30,078 nt of DNA from Gordoniibacillus chartarius. GTDB taxonomy: Bacteria > Bacillota > Bacilli > Paenibacillales > NBRC-103111. This document shows positions 16,240 to 24,470 of this stretch, in pieces. How positions within the stretch are numbered: position 1 is the first letter of the stretch; each line of letters opens with the position of its first letter. Made by a program: the position numbers and the translations under genes. The stretch lies in assembly GCF_042432825.1 (NCBI RefSeq), contig NZ_JBHLWN010000065.1, positions 1 to 30,078 on the forward strand. Direction: 5' to 3'. The notes beneath the pieces were generated by a model. The model was not told the DNA's origin and searched no databases. It saw only the letters and a list, made by a program, of their open reading frames with translations.

Positions 16240-19200
16240 ATGTTTGTAAAAACAGCATATAAACGATTACTGTGCGTGCTTCTGGCATGCACTTTTTTAT
16301 TGCCGATACTTTTCACGGATCAAGTCAAAGCATCTGCGCCAGAGATATGGACAAGAGATGGAATGATCAATTTTTCAATAACCAGCACAGCCGCCACATC
16401 ATCAATTCGTTATAGAACAGTAGGATGGACGGTGCGCAGAGATCAATTATGTACGAATACAATGCCAAAGCAATGCGGAGATCCAAGAATCGGGAAGCAT
16501 GCTTCTTTTTTAGATCAACAAGTTCGACAAGTAGGACAAGATCCGAATCCTCCTATTCCTGGGGCGCCATTAACCACGTTTTATGAAGTAAGTGAAGATC
16601 TTGTAACTAACGGAATGTGGCAGGCGGGAATGGGTGATATCAAGGACAATGACGATTTATATCTTTATGCCATCATGGTTTCGGTAAACGGCGACGGCTC
16701 GGTGCGAAAAGGACCATTCTATACCTTGCAAGAAATCAAGCGTGCTGAGCCGTGGGCGCATCCTGACGATCTGGATGATTACTTTGGCCTCCATGTACCA
16801 TATCGCAGCGCAGATTTTCCGGTAAACGCGATAGCCAAAACCGAGGACGGCAAGGTCATCAACAAGCCGGAGGTCAAGTTTCTGAAGGGCAATTACAAGG
16901 TTGGGGAAACGATCAATCACGAGTTTCCGGCGACCATCGAAAACAACGGAAAAACGTACAGCATTGTCCGCTCGTACTTGTCGCCCAAACAGGATCCGTC
17001 AAAGAAAGATTGGCTGCAGGAAAATCCGGAAACGAACCCGAAGGTAAGAACCCGCAGTTTCACCGTCCATTTAGGCGGAACCGATGCGATTGCCGAGTAC
17101 AGCGAAAGCAATCCTGTGAAGGCAATGTTTCTCACGGACAAAGGAGAGAAGCTGAGGCAGGACGAGGAACTGGAGCCGAAGAAAACAGGTGAAGAGGCTA
17201 CCTACACCTTCCCGGCTACGCTCGATTACAAAGGAAACAAGTACGAGATCATCCGCTCGTATATTATGAACAATTCCGACCCGACCAAGGAGCTGTTTGT
17301 TCAGGAAAAGAGCGATCCGAAACTGAGGGAGCGGTCCATCACCGTCGGATCAGGCGGTTCCAACTTTGTAGGCATTTATAAAATCCCCTCGCCGGTGACG
17401 GTCACCTCCCGAATTCAAGCTCCGGATACGGTGGAACCTTCCGTCACCAACGTTGAAGGGGATTTTATATTTGAAGCGGAGTCATCTGCAACCTTGAAAT
17501 CCTACGAGATAACGAACATCCAGAATGCCACGCTCGTTCGCTCAAGCGATCGAACCGGCGCACTCAGCGGAACAAAGGCCGGCAAAACGATCCCCATCAG
17601 CATCCCGTTTGCCTCCGGCGACAGCGTAACCGTGCAAATCACGGTTGTCGTTAAAGATTCGCTGAATCAAAGCGGCGATTCAACGGCGAAGCATACGGTG
17701 AAAAAAACGGTGGGCAATGAGCCGCCAACCTCGGGAGAGCCGCAGCAGACCGAGATAATGGACCCAAGCGCAACGGGCGTCATCAGAGCGGATCAGCGAG
17801 GTGCTGAGAAGTTCGATGTGCTGAAAGGAATTCCAACTTCCGAGAGCCTGTACGTGAACGCGCTTGCGAAGGCGTATTTGTACCGGAACGAGTTTACCCA
17901 AGTATCCGGTACGAAGCAATATCCGATTCAAGTGAGCAAAACGTATACACTGACATGGACAGAAAGCTATACAGTTTCGGATGGGGAAGGCAATTCGAGA
18001 ACGGTTTATGTCCCGCGCTCGGCCACGCAGACGGTGACCAAAAGCTACACGGTTGAACGCAAGTACAGCTACTGGCTCATCAACAAGCTTGAAGTGTACG
18101 GCATTCAAAATGCTGACTTTTCCAACTACGCGCTGCCTTCAGGGAAAATAACGTTGCAACCGAACGGTTATACGCCGCCCAGCGTATCCGCATCCCACGA
18201 CGCTTCGCTTGAGGAGCATATTTCCGATCCGGTCTATTCGAACGTAACACTTTCCGGACAGACCATTTCCGGAGGTTCCAGCCGGCCTTCCGTTCCGAAC
18301 GAGGATTGGAAAAGCGAGGCCGAGAAGGCGATCGGCAAGATCAAAGTGAAAAACGATTCGCTTGTCTTTAATGGAACAACGGTGATGGACAACCGGACGG
18401 TGGAGGAGCAGGCTCCTGAGCCAGGTACAATTCCGGCTCCGCCGACGATCGGGCAGGATGTACTGTACGGAAAAGGCTACATGATCGATTCCGGCAAAGT
18501 AAACAAAGCCGACCAGCCAGGCTCGGGCACGATATCTTATTCTCTGGTCAATGGGATTAACGGCGGGTCGAATCAAACGTTTCCGATTAACGGCATCAAT
18601 ATCGTCACCGTGCATACGCCGGTCGTCAACTACGCCTCCGTTTCGGACGATAGAGCGCACAACCAGAAAACGACCCCGACAAATGGGCGGTCGGCGCTCA
18701 TCCTGGACCGACCGTTTACCGTCACCGTACCAACTGGTGGCCAGCATCGGGACATTCCAGGATACGGCAACCGGGATTATGCGAAGTACACGAAAGACAG
18801 GCAAGTCTGGTTTCCGTTTGACGTATACAGCGACGACAAGTCGAGATTCATCCCGAAACAAACGTGGACGTCGATTCCGGCCGGGCAAGCTCAAATGACG
18901 TTTTTCCTGCCGGTATGGGTCGATGAAGGCAACTATGACGTGCTGTTCCGCACCTTTGCGGAAAACAGCCCGCAAGCCTCCTTTGGTACCCAAATGAACG
19001 CCAATCTCGAGGTGGCCAATCACGTCGCCACGCAGGTCGTTCCGGTGGAAGTCATCGGCCGCCTGTATGATTTCCGCATCACTGACGTTGCCGACTACAA
19101 TTGGGAGACCGTGTTCCGGACGCATAAAGGAAGCGCCGCGCCAACCGGAAATGCTTATTGGGTGGGAACGAAAGGAATCGACGGCGCGACACGGGGCAAC

Positions 19201-20070
19201 CAGCCTCCATTTGTGCTGCCGGTCCGGCAGGGCAGCCATTCGGATGCCGGGAAGAAAAACGTGGCCGTAAAGACGGGCTACCACATCAAGTTTGATCTCA
19301 AAACGAAAGGGAACATGTTCGGCTCGGGCGACGGTATCCGCATCACGCCAACCTTCTATTTTGTCGACAGCAAGGGACAGAACCGGCAAGAGGTCGATCT
19401 CTATTACCATTCGGAAAGTAAGAAATTTATCCGGATCGGCTCAAACGACGATGTGGAGCGGCGACTGATTACGCTGGATACGAGGTTGCGAAATGTGCCG
19501 CAGCAAGAGTTGATCAATACGGCAAGCTCGTTATGGAGTTTGAACGGCAGTCCGGGCACACAGCAATCGTATATTGACCAATACCTGAAAAGCGTCAAGA
19601 AGCCGATCTATGTCGGCGGGTTCGATATTATGCTCCTGCCGCCACAACTTCGGACGTTCATAGGCAGTATAAACGTACCGTCCGGCGTCGATGCGGCGCG
19701 CGCCAACGCTTCGGTGCAAAAGTGGTTCGGGGAATACAGCCTTCCCGCCGCGCCATATGTCGTCCCGAAAGGCTTCAATCTGGCTGAGTACGGACGTAAG
19801 AATCGGCTGGACGACAACTCGCCGATCTTCTTGAAGGACGGGTATATCATCGTCAACTTCAACTTTGAAACGATCCGCAATCGGGACTTGAACAACCCGC
19901 ACTTGCAGTATATCTACGGGCCACTTAACAACCAATGGCAGATGGAAGGGTTTCAACGCAGCTTCACTGACCCCTACGGCGTGACGTTCCAGTTGAAGGA
20001 CGGCGATGTCGTATTTTACCATGCGAACCTTTCTTCCTACGATGACTTCGGCACGGGCGGAACGCATTGA
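16240..20070 (+). CDS. Large secreted surface protein / putative adhesin, 1276 aa
   Basis: N-terminal signal peptide (KRLLCVLLACTFLLPILF, cleavage near VKASAP). A Cys pair lies near residues 71-85. Two tandem copies of a domain of about 85 residues follow at about 196-289 and 293-381, each containing a FPAT-x-x-x-x-G-x-x-Y-x-I-x-RSY core and ending in an (R/E)RS-(F/I)-TV segment. The rest is a long beta-rich Ser/Thr/Gly region with no catalytic motif and no LPxTG anchor. It resembles uncharacterised large surface proteins of Paenibacillus, possibly the DUF5704 type (from memory). Its position after the pilus operon suggests a tip, adhesin or wall-spanning component. The first 145 or so codons are AT-rich compared with the remainder. 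Confidence 0.75.
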   Translation: MFVKTAYKRLLCVLLACTFLLPILFTDQVKASAPEIWTRDGMINFSITSTAATSSIRYRTVGWTVRRDQLCTNTMPKQCGDPRIGKHASFLDQQVRQVGQDPNPPIPGAPLTTFYEVSEDLVTNGMWQAGMGDIKDNDDLYLYAIMVSVNGDGSVRKGPFYTLQEIKRAEPWAHPDDLDDYFGLHVPYRSADFPVNAIAKTEDGKVINKPEVKFLKGNYKVGETINHEFPATIENNGKTYSIVRSYLSPKQDPSKKDWLQENPETNPKVRTRSFTVHLGGTDAIAEYSESNPVKAMFLTDKGEKLRQDEELEPKKTGEEATYTFPATLDYKGNKYEIIRSYIMNNSDPTKELFVQEKSDPKLRERSITVGSGGSNFVGIYKIPSPVTVTSRIQAPDTVEPSVTNVEGDFIFEAESSATLKSYEITNIQNATLVRSSDRTGALSGTKAGKTIPISIPFASGDSVTVQITVVVKDSLNQSGDSTAKHTVKKTVGNEPPTSGEPQQTEIMDPSATGVIRADQRGAEKFDVLKGIPTSESLYVNALAKAYLYRNEFTQVSGTKQYPIQVSKTYTLTWTESYTVSDGEGNSRTVYVPRSATQTVTKSYTVERKYSYWLINKLEVYGIQNADFSNYALPSGKITLQPNGYTPPSVSASHDASLEEHISDPVYSNVTLSGQTISGGSSRPSVPNEDWKSEAEKAIGKIKVKNDSLVFNGTTVMDNRTVEEQAPEPGTIPAPPTIGQDVLYGKGYMIDSGKVNKADQPGSGTISYSLVNGINGGSNQTFPINGINIVTVHTPVVNYASVSDDRAHNQKTTPTNGRSALILDRPFTVTVPTGGQHRDIPGYGNRDYAKYTKDRQVWFPFDVYSDDKSRFIPKQTWTSIPAGQAQMTFFLPVWVDEGNYDVLFRTFAENSPQASFGTQMNANLEVANHVATQVVPVEVIGRLYDFRITDVADYNWETVFRTHKGSAAPTGNAYWVGTKGIDGATRGNQPPFVLPVRQGSHSDAGKKNVAVKTGYHIKFDLKTKGNMFGSGDGIRITPTFYFVDSKGQNRQEVDLYYHSESKKFIRIGSNDDVERRLITLDTRLRNVPQQELINTASSLWSLNGSPGTQQSYIDQYLKSVKKPIYVGGFDIMLLPPQLRTFIGSINVPSGVDAARANASVQKWFGEYSLPAAPYVVPKGFNLAEYGRKNRLDDNSPIFLKDGYIIVNFNFETIRNRDLNNPHLQYIYGPLNNQWQMEGFQRSFTDPYGVTFQLKDGDVVFYHANLSSYDDFGTGGTH

Positions 20071-20098
20071 TATTCTTTGAAGCTTCATCAATCTCGTA

Positions 20099-20133
20099 GC
20101 GAAAAGGATTCCTTAAAGCGGGGTCCTTTTCGC
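20099..20133 (+). terminator. Perfect 10-bp inverted repeat after the adhesin gene
   Basis: GCGAAAAGGA at 20099-20108 and TCCTTTTCGC at 20124-20133 are exact reverse complements around a 15-nt loop. There is no strong T-run after the stem, although the 3' arm contains four T. It probably acts as a weak terminator or processing site between the adhesin gene and the small-gene run. Confidence 0.5.
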
Positions 20134-20151
20134 ATTTACGGAGGTATGGAT

Positions 20152-20436
20152 ATGTACGTTATCCCATCCGGCGGCGGATGCTTTTGCCCGATCCAGCCGC
20201 CAGCCTGCTATGGATACGGTTTGCAGGAGGAGGGCGAAGAGATGCCGTCATTGGAACTGATAGGCAAACAAGAGAACGGCTTCGGTGAGACGATCTACTA
20301 TATTCGGGATCAAAGCGGAACAACGAATATGGTTCATGAAAGCCATCTTTCGGACTTTATGAAGAAAAACGGCGCAACGGCGCTCAAAGAAGGGCTTCCG
20401 TTTCGCTACCCGTCACGATCAAAATGGGAACCTTGA
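20152..20436 (+). CDS. Hypothetical protein, 94 aa
   Basis: ATG 20152 is preceded by GGAGG with a 7-nt spacing; the ATG six bases earlier is too close. The N-terminus is unusual: a Gly/Cys/Pro-rich segment (PSGGGCFCPIQPPACYGYG) with three cysteines, followed by a soluble region that probably forms strands and a final basic tail. The cysteines could bind metal or form a disulfide. I do not recognise the family. Confidence 0.65.
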   Translation: MYVIPSGGGCFCPIQPPACYGYGLQEEGEEMPSLELIGKQENGFGETIYYIRDQSGTTNMVHESHLSDFMKKNGATALKEGLPFRYPSRSKWEP

Positions 20437-20475
20437 TAAAGGATGCGAGCGTTTGCTTAAACGAGGGAGATGGAT

Positions 20476-20667
20476 ATGACGTACAAAGAGTTCAAGCAGA
20501 AGGTGAAAAAAGCGTACCCGGAGGCCAACATCTCGTTTACCACCAATGGCGCTCAGTACATGGCGACGGTGGAAGGTCATTTGGTCCTTTACACGAATGC
20601 CGGAAGCGACGCCATATACGGCATGATGAACGGCGTATCGATCGGCAGATGCCTCGGAATCGAATAA
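20476..20667 (+). CDS. Hypothetical protein, 63 aa
   Basis: GAGGG lies 8 nt before ATG 20476; the ATG at 20470 is too close to it. A lysine-rich helix (YKEFKQKVKKAY) precedes three likely strands (ISFTTNGAQYMATVEG, LVLYTNAGS) and a short C-terminal helix. No motif is recognised. It belongs to the run of short co-directional genes with individual ribosome binding sites. Confidence 0.65.
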   Translation: MTYKEFKQKVKKAYPEANISFTTNGAQYMATVEGHLVLYTNAGSDAIYGMMNGVSIGRCLGIE

Positions 20668-20696
20668 CGAATCCAAACAAGGAGCGTGATTGATAG

Positions 20697-21017
20697 ATGG
20701 GCGCATGGGGTTACGGCATTTTCGATAATGACGATGCACTGGATATCCGGGACCGTTTTCGGCGGCATATCCGGCAAGGACTGCCGATCGAGGAAGTGAC
20801 GAAACGGTGCATCGAGGACTTTCCGGATCCGATGAACGACGTCTCCGTCGTTTTGGCTCTTGCTGCTTTGCAAATGGAACAAAACAGGCTGCAGATGGAA
20901 ATCAAAGCGCGCGCGCTAGTCATGATTGAGGATCGAAAAGATATCGCATCCTGGGTCGATCAGAAGAAAAGGATTCGGGAGTTGGAGGCATTCAAACAAA
21001 AACTGCTCCGGTTTTAA
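20697..21017 (+). CDS. DUF4259-like protein, 106 aa
   Basis: Begins MGAWGYGIFDNDDALD, the diagnostic N-terminus of the DUF4259 family. The family is widespread in bacteria and its function is unknown. ATG 20697 has AAGGAG about 12 nt upstream. The middle is helical, with Leu/Ala-rich runs. The last 30 residues form a lysine/arginine-rich helix. Family recognition is from the N-terminal motif only. Confidence 0.8.
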   Translation: MGAWGYGIFDNDDALDIRDRFRRHIRQGLPIEEVTKRCIEDFPDPMNDVSVVLALAALQMEQNRLQMEIKARALVMIEDRKDIASWVDQKKRIRELEAFKQKLLRF

Positions 21018-21054
21018 CCGGATTCATTCTAACAGCTATCAGGAGGTGGGCGGC

Positions 21055-21210
21055 ATGTTCAAATGTTCCTGCGGTGGATTTTTTCATGTGATCCGGGTTG
21101 AAGAGTACCCGAAGCATCTGAGCGGTCTCGAGAAGCTGAATTACATGCGCAAATGCACGGTAAAGTGCGACAAATGCGGCACGATCAAAGAAAATCAGCC
21201 TTACGATTAA
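21055..21210 (+). CDS. Small zinc-ribbon protein, 51 aa
   Basis: Too small to be obvious, but it has GGAGGTGG before ATG 21055 and two cysteine knuckles, C-x-C-G near the N-terminus and C-D-K-C-G near the C-terminus. That makes a four-cysteine zinc ribbon. Between them lies a basic helical stretch. Such proteins often bind nucleic acids or partner proteins; the role here is unknown. One of three small zinc-ribbon proteins in this segment. Confidence 0.7.
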   Translation: MFKCSCGGFFHVIRVEEYPKHLSGLEKLNYMRKCTVKCDKCGTIKENQPYD

Positions 21211-21263
21211 GCCGGGCATGATCGGTACAAACGCTCGTGTCCTTTTCATTTGGAGGGATGAAC

Positions 21264-21566
21264 ATGTCATTTCAAGAAAAAGGTCCATGGTTCATGGGCC
21301 GATTGTTCGAAGGGGAAGTGGACGGTTATTTTGTTCAGGCTCAAGTATTTTCGGAGCCGTCCAAATACGGGATTGCCGAAGGTCGGATCAGCCGTCTGAC
21401 GGTATATCCGGACCGGTCGGCAGGATTCCATCGAAATCTGGCCAATTACGATCGGGGATGGGACGGCGGGCTGCCGAACGACAGCCGGATCCGTTCGGTG
21501 GTGGAGAAAACGGTGCGCCATTTTGACGGGAAAAACGTCGATTGGTCATTCGAGGCCCGGCGCTAA
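21264..21566 (+). CDS. Hypothetical protein, 100 aa; paralogue of the 22097 gene
   Basis: ATG 21264 follows GGAGGGATGAAC. The sequence reads as a run of beta strands: a short segment, then a G-E-V-D-G-Y-F-V-Q-A-Q-V strand, a YGIAEGRI turn, then a YDRGWDGG motif, then a helix R-S-V-V-E-K-T-V and the end motif D-G-K-x-V-D-W. The product of the 22097 gene keeps the same order (GEINSYCVHAQV, GIAEGRI, YNQGWDS, RSVVEQAV, DGKRVDW). A small family with no assigned function; it may correspond to a recent DUF (possibly DUF7678, from memory). Confidence 0.75.
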   Translation: MSFQEKGPWFMGRLFEGEVDGYFVQAQVFSEPSKYGIAEGRISRLTVYPDRSAGFHRNLANYDRGWDGGLPNDSRIRSVVEKTVRHFDGKNVDWSFEARR

Positions 21567-21661
21567 AAAAAGAAGCCGAGACTGGCGGGAAAACGACTTG
21601 CCACACTGGGCGCAGCAGAGGTAAGATCGACACCAATACTTGCAAGGAAGGAGAGATGGGT

Positions 21662-21988
21662 GTGGATGGTGTGCCTCAATGGTTGACGGCGGCTTTTCGG
21701 AAACGGATCGATGAACTTGGACAGCGCATGCAAAGACATCCAAAGCACAGTGTGGCATGGAAAAAGGCTTCCGAGTTGTTTGAGCAGCTCCAGAAAACGT
21801 TCTCCGAAGAACAGCGTGGCCGGTTTGGCGAATGGGAGGATCAAGTAGGTCTTCAAGAGTCCATCGAAAAAGAAGAGATGTATGTGCGGGGATTTTTGGA
21901 CGGTTTCCACATGTACGCCTGCCTGGATGAATTGATCAGTCAGATTCCGGCTGATGAGAGGTTCGGAAAAACAGATCCGACTCATTAA
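21662..21988 (+). CDS. Hypothetical helical protein, 108 aa
   Basis: AGGAG at 21649-21653 best matches GTG 21662 (8 nt); the ATG at 21656 is only 2 nt away. The protein is almost entirely helical and strongly charged, with heptad-like runs (FRKRIDELGQRMQRH, KKASELFEQLQKTF). The C-terminal helix MYVRGFLDGFHMYACLDEL resembles the last helix of small phage/element proteins I have seen (possibly the DUF6809 type), but this is weak. A terminator follows within 30 nt. Confidence 0.7.
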   Translation: MDGVPQWLTAAFRKRIDELGQRMQRHPKHSVAWKKASELFEQLQKTFSEEQRGRFGEWEDQVGLQESIEKEEMYVRGFLDGFHMYACLDELISQIPADERFGKTDPTH

Positions 21989-22017
21989 GCGGAATGGATC
22001 TCCCTATGATTGCTGTG

Positions 22018-22042
22018 CCCGTTCCATGGACGGGTATTTTTT
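22018..22042 (+). terminator. Intrinsic terminator after the 21662 gene
   Basis: CCCGT at 22018-22022 pairs with ACGGG at 22030-22034 around a 7-nt loop, followed by a run of six T at 22037-22042. It ends the transcription unit of the first half of the small-gene run. Confidence 0.75.
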
Positions 22043-22096
22043 CTGTTATAAAAGGCCGTTCTATCTATCGTCAACAATGGAAGGAGGGATTCGTCA

Positions 22097-22423
22097 ATGG
22101 CCATCGTTTTGACCTGTTCGTGGGGGAAAGGTATGTGTTACGAGGGCGAGATCAACAGTTACTGCGTTCATGCACAGGTGATGGATGATCCGTCTGCGCA
22201 GGGAATTGCAGAGGGCCGTATTGTTCAATTTTATGTGAGCAAAACCGGTCTGTTCGGGATTCGGGATTGTGAGCTCTACTACAATCAGGGATGGGACAGC
22301 CCGCCGCCAATCGCGATTCGCTCCGTTGTAGAGCAAGCCGTCCGACAGATTGATGGGAAACGTGTGGATTGGGAGGTGGAAAGGCAGCGATACAGAGCAA
22401 GCTGGCGCGAGGACCCTATATGA
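22097..22423 (+). CDS. Hypothetical protein, 108 aa; paralogue of the 21264 gene
   Basis: ATG 22097 has GGAAGGAGGG about 8 nt upstream. It shares the ordered motifs G-E-I/V, (V/F)-x-A-Q-V, GIAEGRI, Y-x-x-GWD, R-S-V-V-E-x-(A/T)-V-R and D-G-K-x-V-D-W with the protein from 21264, over nearly its full length. The N-terminus differs (a short CSWGKGM segment). A tail of about 15 basic/acidic residues is specific to this copy. A duplication inside a small accessory cluster is the simplest reading; the function is unknown. Confidence 0.75.
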   Translation: MAIVLTCSWGKGMCYEGEINSYCVHAQVMDDPSAQGIAEGRIVQFYVSKTGLFGIRDCELYYNQGWDSPPPIAIRSVVEQAVRQIDGKRVDWEVERQRYRASWREDPI

Positions 22424-22475
22424 TTTCTGAACCCGTTGTTTTACAAAATTAATTGGAATGGGAAAGGAGAAGGCT

Positions 22476-22691
22476 ATGGATTTTTTCCAAAAAACGCATT
22501 GCGACCGGTGCGGAAAACGATTGGAAGCCCGTATCACAAGTATGTTCAATACGGACACCTTATGCTTGGATTGCAAGAAGAAGGAAGAAGCTCATCCCGC
22601 CTATGAACGGGCGCGGAAAGCCGAACAGGATGCTGTCAGGCGCGGGGATATGAACTTTCCCGGCATCGGTCTGCCTCCGGATTTAAGATAA
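22476..22691 (+). CDS. Small zinc-binding protein, 71 aa
   Basis: AAAGGAGAAGG lies just before ATG 22476. The start MDFFQKTHCDRCGKRL and a second C-L-D-C pair make a C-x2-C...C-x2-C zinc-binding module of the short zinc-ribbon kind. After it comes a charged helix (YERARKAEQDAVRRGD) and a Gly/Pro tail (NFPGIGLPP). I have seen this exact layout in small proteins of Firmicutes mobile elements, sometimes misnamed in databases. A terminator follows. The function is unknown. Confidence 0.75.
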   Translation: MDFFQKTHCDRCGKRLEARITSMFNTDTLCLDCKKKEEAHPAYERARKAEQDAVRRGDMNFPGIGLPPDLR

Positions 22692-22715
22692 AGAGATTCT
22701 AATCGTAATCATGGC

Positions 22716-22745
22716 GAAGGTACAGAAATGTGCCTTCTTTTTTTG
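22716..22745 (+). terminator. Intrinsic terminator after the 22476 gene
   Basis: GAAGGTACA at 22716-22724 pairs with TGTGCCTTC at 22729-22737 (one G-T pair) across a GAAA tetraloop, followed by a long T-run. It separates the zinc-binding gene from the PP-loop genes. Confidence 0.85.
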
Positions 22746-22768
22746 TCTTCATTTCGGGCATAAGGTAG

Positions 22769-23556
22769 GTGGTTCATATACAGCATGTTGTCATGTATTC
22801 GGGCGGCATCGGCAGTTGGGCAGTGGCGAAGCGGGTCGTTCAACAATTTGGGTCGGATCGGCTTGCGCTCCTTTTTGCAGATACGCGGATGGAGGATGAA
22901 GATCTGTACCGCTTTCTCGAGGAATCGGCGCAAGAGATCGGGGCGGTTTGATCCGTTTGGCCGATGGACGCACGCCTTGGCAGGTGTTTCGGGACGAACG
23001 TTACATCGGCAATTCGCGCGTCGATCCCTGCTCCAAGATTCTGAAGCGGAATTTATGTTTTCGCTGGCTGGAACAAAACTGCGATCCCGGTAAAACGATC
23101 GTCTATCTCGGTCTGGACTGGACGGAAATGCACCGCTATGAACGGGCGAAGCCGTATTGGTCGCCATGGAACATCCGCGCGCCGTTGTGCGAGGAACCGT
23201 ATTTCACGAAACCGGACATGCTGGCATGGCTCAAGCAAACCGGCATTCGTCCGCCGCGCCTGTACGGCATGGGATTCCCGCACAACAATTGCGGCGGCTT
23301 TTGCGTCAAAGCCGGTCAAGCCCAATTCAAACTGCTGCTGAAGACGATGCCCGATCGCTATGCCTATCACGAACAGCAGGAGGAACTGTTACGGCGATAC
23401 TTGAACAAAAATGTCGCCATTTTGCGCCGCACAGCGGGTGGAAGAACCGTACCGCTCACGCTGCGGCAACTGCGCGAAGAAACCGAGAAAAGCAGCCGCC
23501 CACTCCTTCCCGAAGCGGAGGAATGGGGCGGCTGCGGTTGTTTTGTGGATGTGTGA
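22769..23556 (+). pseudogene. PP-loop (PAPS-reductase-like) enzyme, frameshifted
   Basis: Two open frames that together give one enzyme. The first (22769-22951) carries MYSGGIGSWAVAKRV, the PP-loop ATP-pyrophosphatase motif SGGxxS, and continues through LLFADTRMEDEDLYRFLEE. The second frame (from 22948 to 23556) goes on with LIRLADGRTPWQVF, GNSRVDPCSKILKR and a Cys-rich region HNNCGGFCVKAG, ending in a GCGCF tail. The join needs one extra T in the GGTTTG run near 22946-22950. Alternatives are a sequencing error or two coupled proteins, since the TTG at 22948 overlaps the stop TGA. PP-loop enzymes activate substrates with ATP, as in sulfate reduction, tRNA thiolation or the DndC step of DNA phosphorothioation; the substrate here is unknown. 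Confidence 0.7.
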
Positions 23557-23611
23557 ACGAGCAAGGGGGCCTTCGATAGGAATCTCTTCCTTGCATTGGA
23601 GGTGAACGTAC

Positions 23612-24445
23612 ATGCCGTCCTTTACTGTCATCAGCCTCGGTGCTGGGGTGCAAAGCACAACGATGCTGCTCATGGCGCTGCACGGAGAATTCGACCGGAT
23701 GCCGGACGCAGCCATTTTTGCCGACACAGGCGCCGAGCCGGAGTGGGTATACCGCCATCTGGAATGGCTCGAGGAAGTCGCGAGCCGTTACCATTTCCCG
23801 ATTGTTCGCGCCCAAGCCGGGAATTTGATGCATGATCTTCTTCATGCGGCGTCCGGACAAAGAAATCGGATTGCAAACCCTCCATTTTACGTGAGAGGCG
23901 GAGCGCTGGAAAAACCGGAAGCGATGGGGACGCTCATGCGCAAATGCACACGGGATTACAAAATAGATGTCATCATCCGTGCGATCAGGGAGCGGCTTCT
24001 TGGACTTCGGCCGCGCCAGCGTGTGCCGAAAGGAACACAGGTCGAGCAGTGGATTGGCATTTCATTGGACGAAGCAACGCGGATCAAACCGTCGCGACAC
24101 AGGTATATCACCAACCGTTGGCCGCTCATCGAAAAAGAAATGACCCGGTCAGACTGCTTGGCCTGGCTTGTAAAGCACGGATACCCGGAACCGCCGAAAT
24201 CCGCCTGTCTGTTTTGTCCGTATCATTCGGACGCGGTGTGGCAGGAGATCAGGACGCAAAGCCCGGAGGAGTGGCGGCGAGTCGTGGAACTGGATCGGGT
24301 GATTCGAACCGGCTTGCCGAAAGTCCGGGGACAAGTGTACTTGCACCGTTCGCTGCTGCCGATCGACGAGGTGACGATTGATCCGCATCGCTCGGATAGC
24401 CGACCGCAATTTGAAAATGAGTGCGAAGGCATGTGTGGAGTGTAG
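23612..24445 (+). CDS. PP-loop (PAPS-reductase family) ATPase, 277 aa
   Basis: ATG 23612 with GGAGGTGA about 8 nt upstream. The N-terminal motif SLGAGVQSTTMLL is the PP-loop, which binds ATP and forms an adenylated intermediate, followed by AAIFADTGAEPEWVYRHL as in the PAPS-reductase fold. A KSACLFCPYHSDAVW segment near residue 200 holds a C-x2-C pair, and the C-terminus has another cysteine pair. Family members with these motifs are common in phages and mobile elements, with unknown substrates; sulfur transfer or nucleic-acid modification is a common guess. It is intact, unlike the gene upstream, which is only distantly related. Confidence 0.85.
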   Translation: MPSFTVISLGAGVQSTTMLLMALHGEFDRMPDAAIFADTGAEPEWVYRHLEWLEEVASRYHFPIVRAQAGNLMHDLLHAASGQRNRIANPPFYVRGGALEKPEAMGTLMRKCTRDYKIDVIIRAIRERLLGLRPRQRVPKGTQVEQWIGISLDEATRIKPSRHRYITNRWPLIEKEMTRSDCLAWLVKHGYPEPPKSACLFCPYHSDAVWQEIRTQSPEEWRRVVELDRVIRTGLPKVRGQVYLHRSLLPIDEVTIDPHRSDSRPQFENECEGMCGV

Positions 24446-24470
24446 GGATGAAATAAGCGACTTGCTTCAC

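Noticed and set aside
18139..19410. Long minus-strand open frame (423 aa) inside the adhesin gene
   Set aside because: Antisense shadow of a gene with a signal peptide, repeats and good start; no binding site or family match.
22941..22952. Programmed ribosomal frameshift in the first PP-loop gene
   Set aside because: No slippery heptamer or downstream pseudoknot is evident; a missing T is simpler, so only an apparent frameshift is reported.
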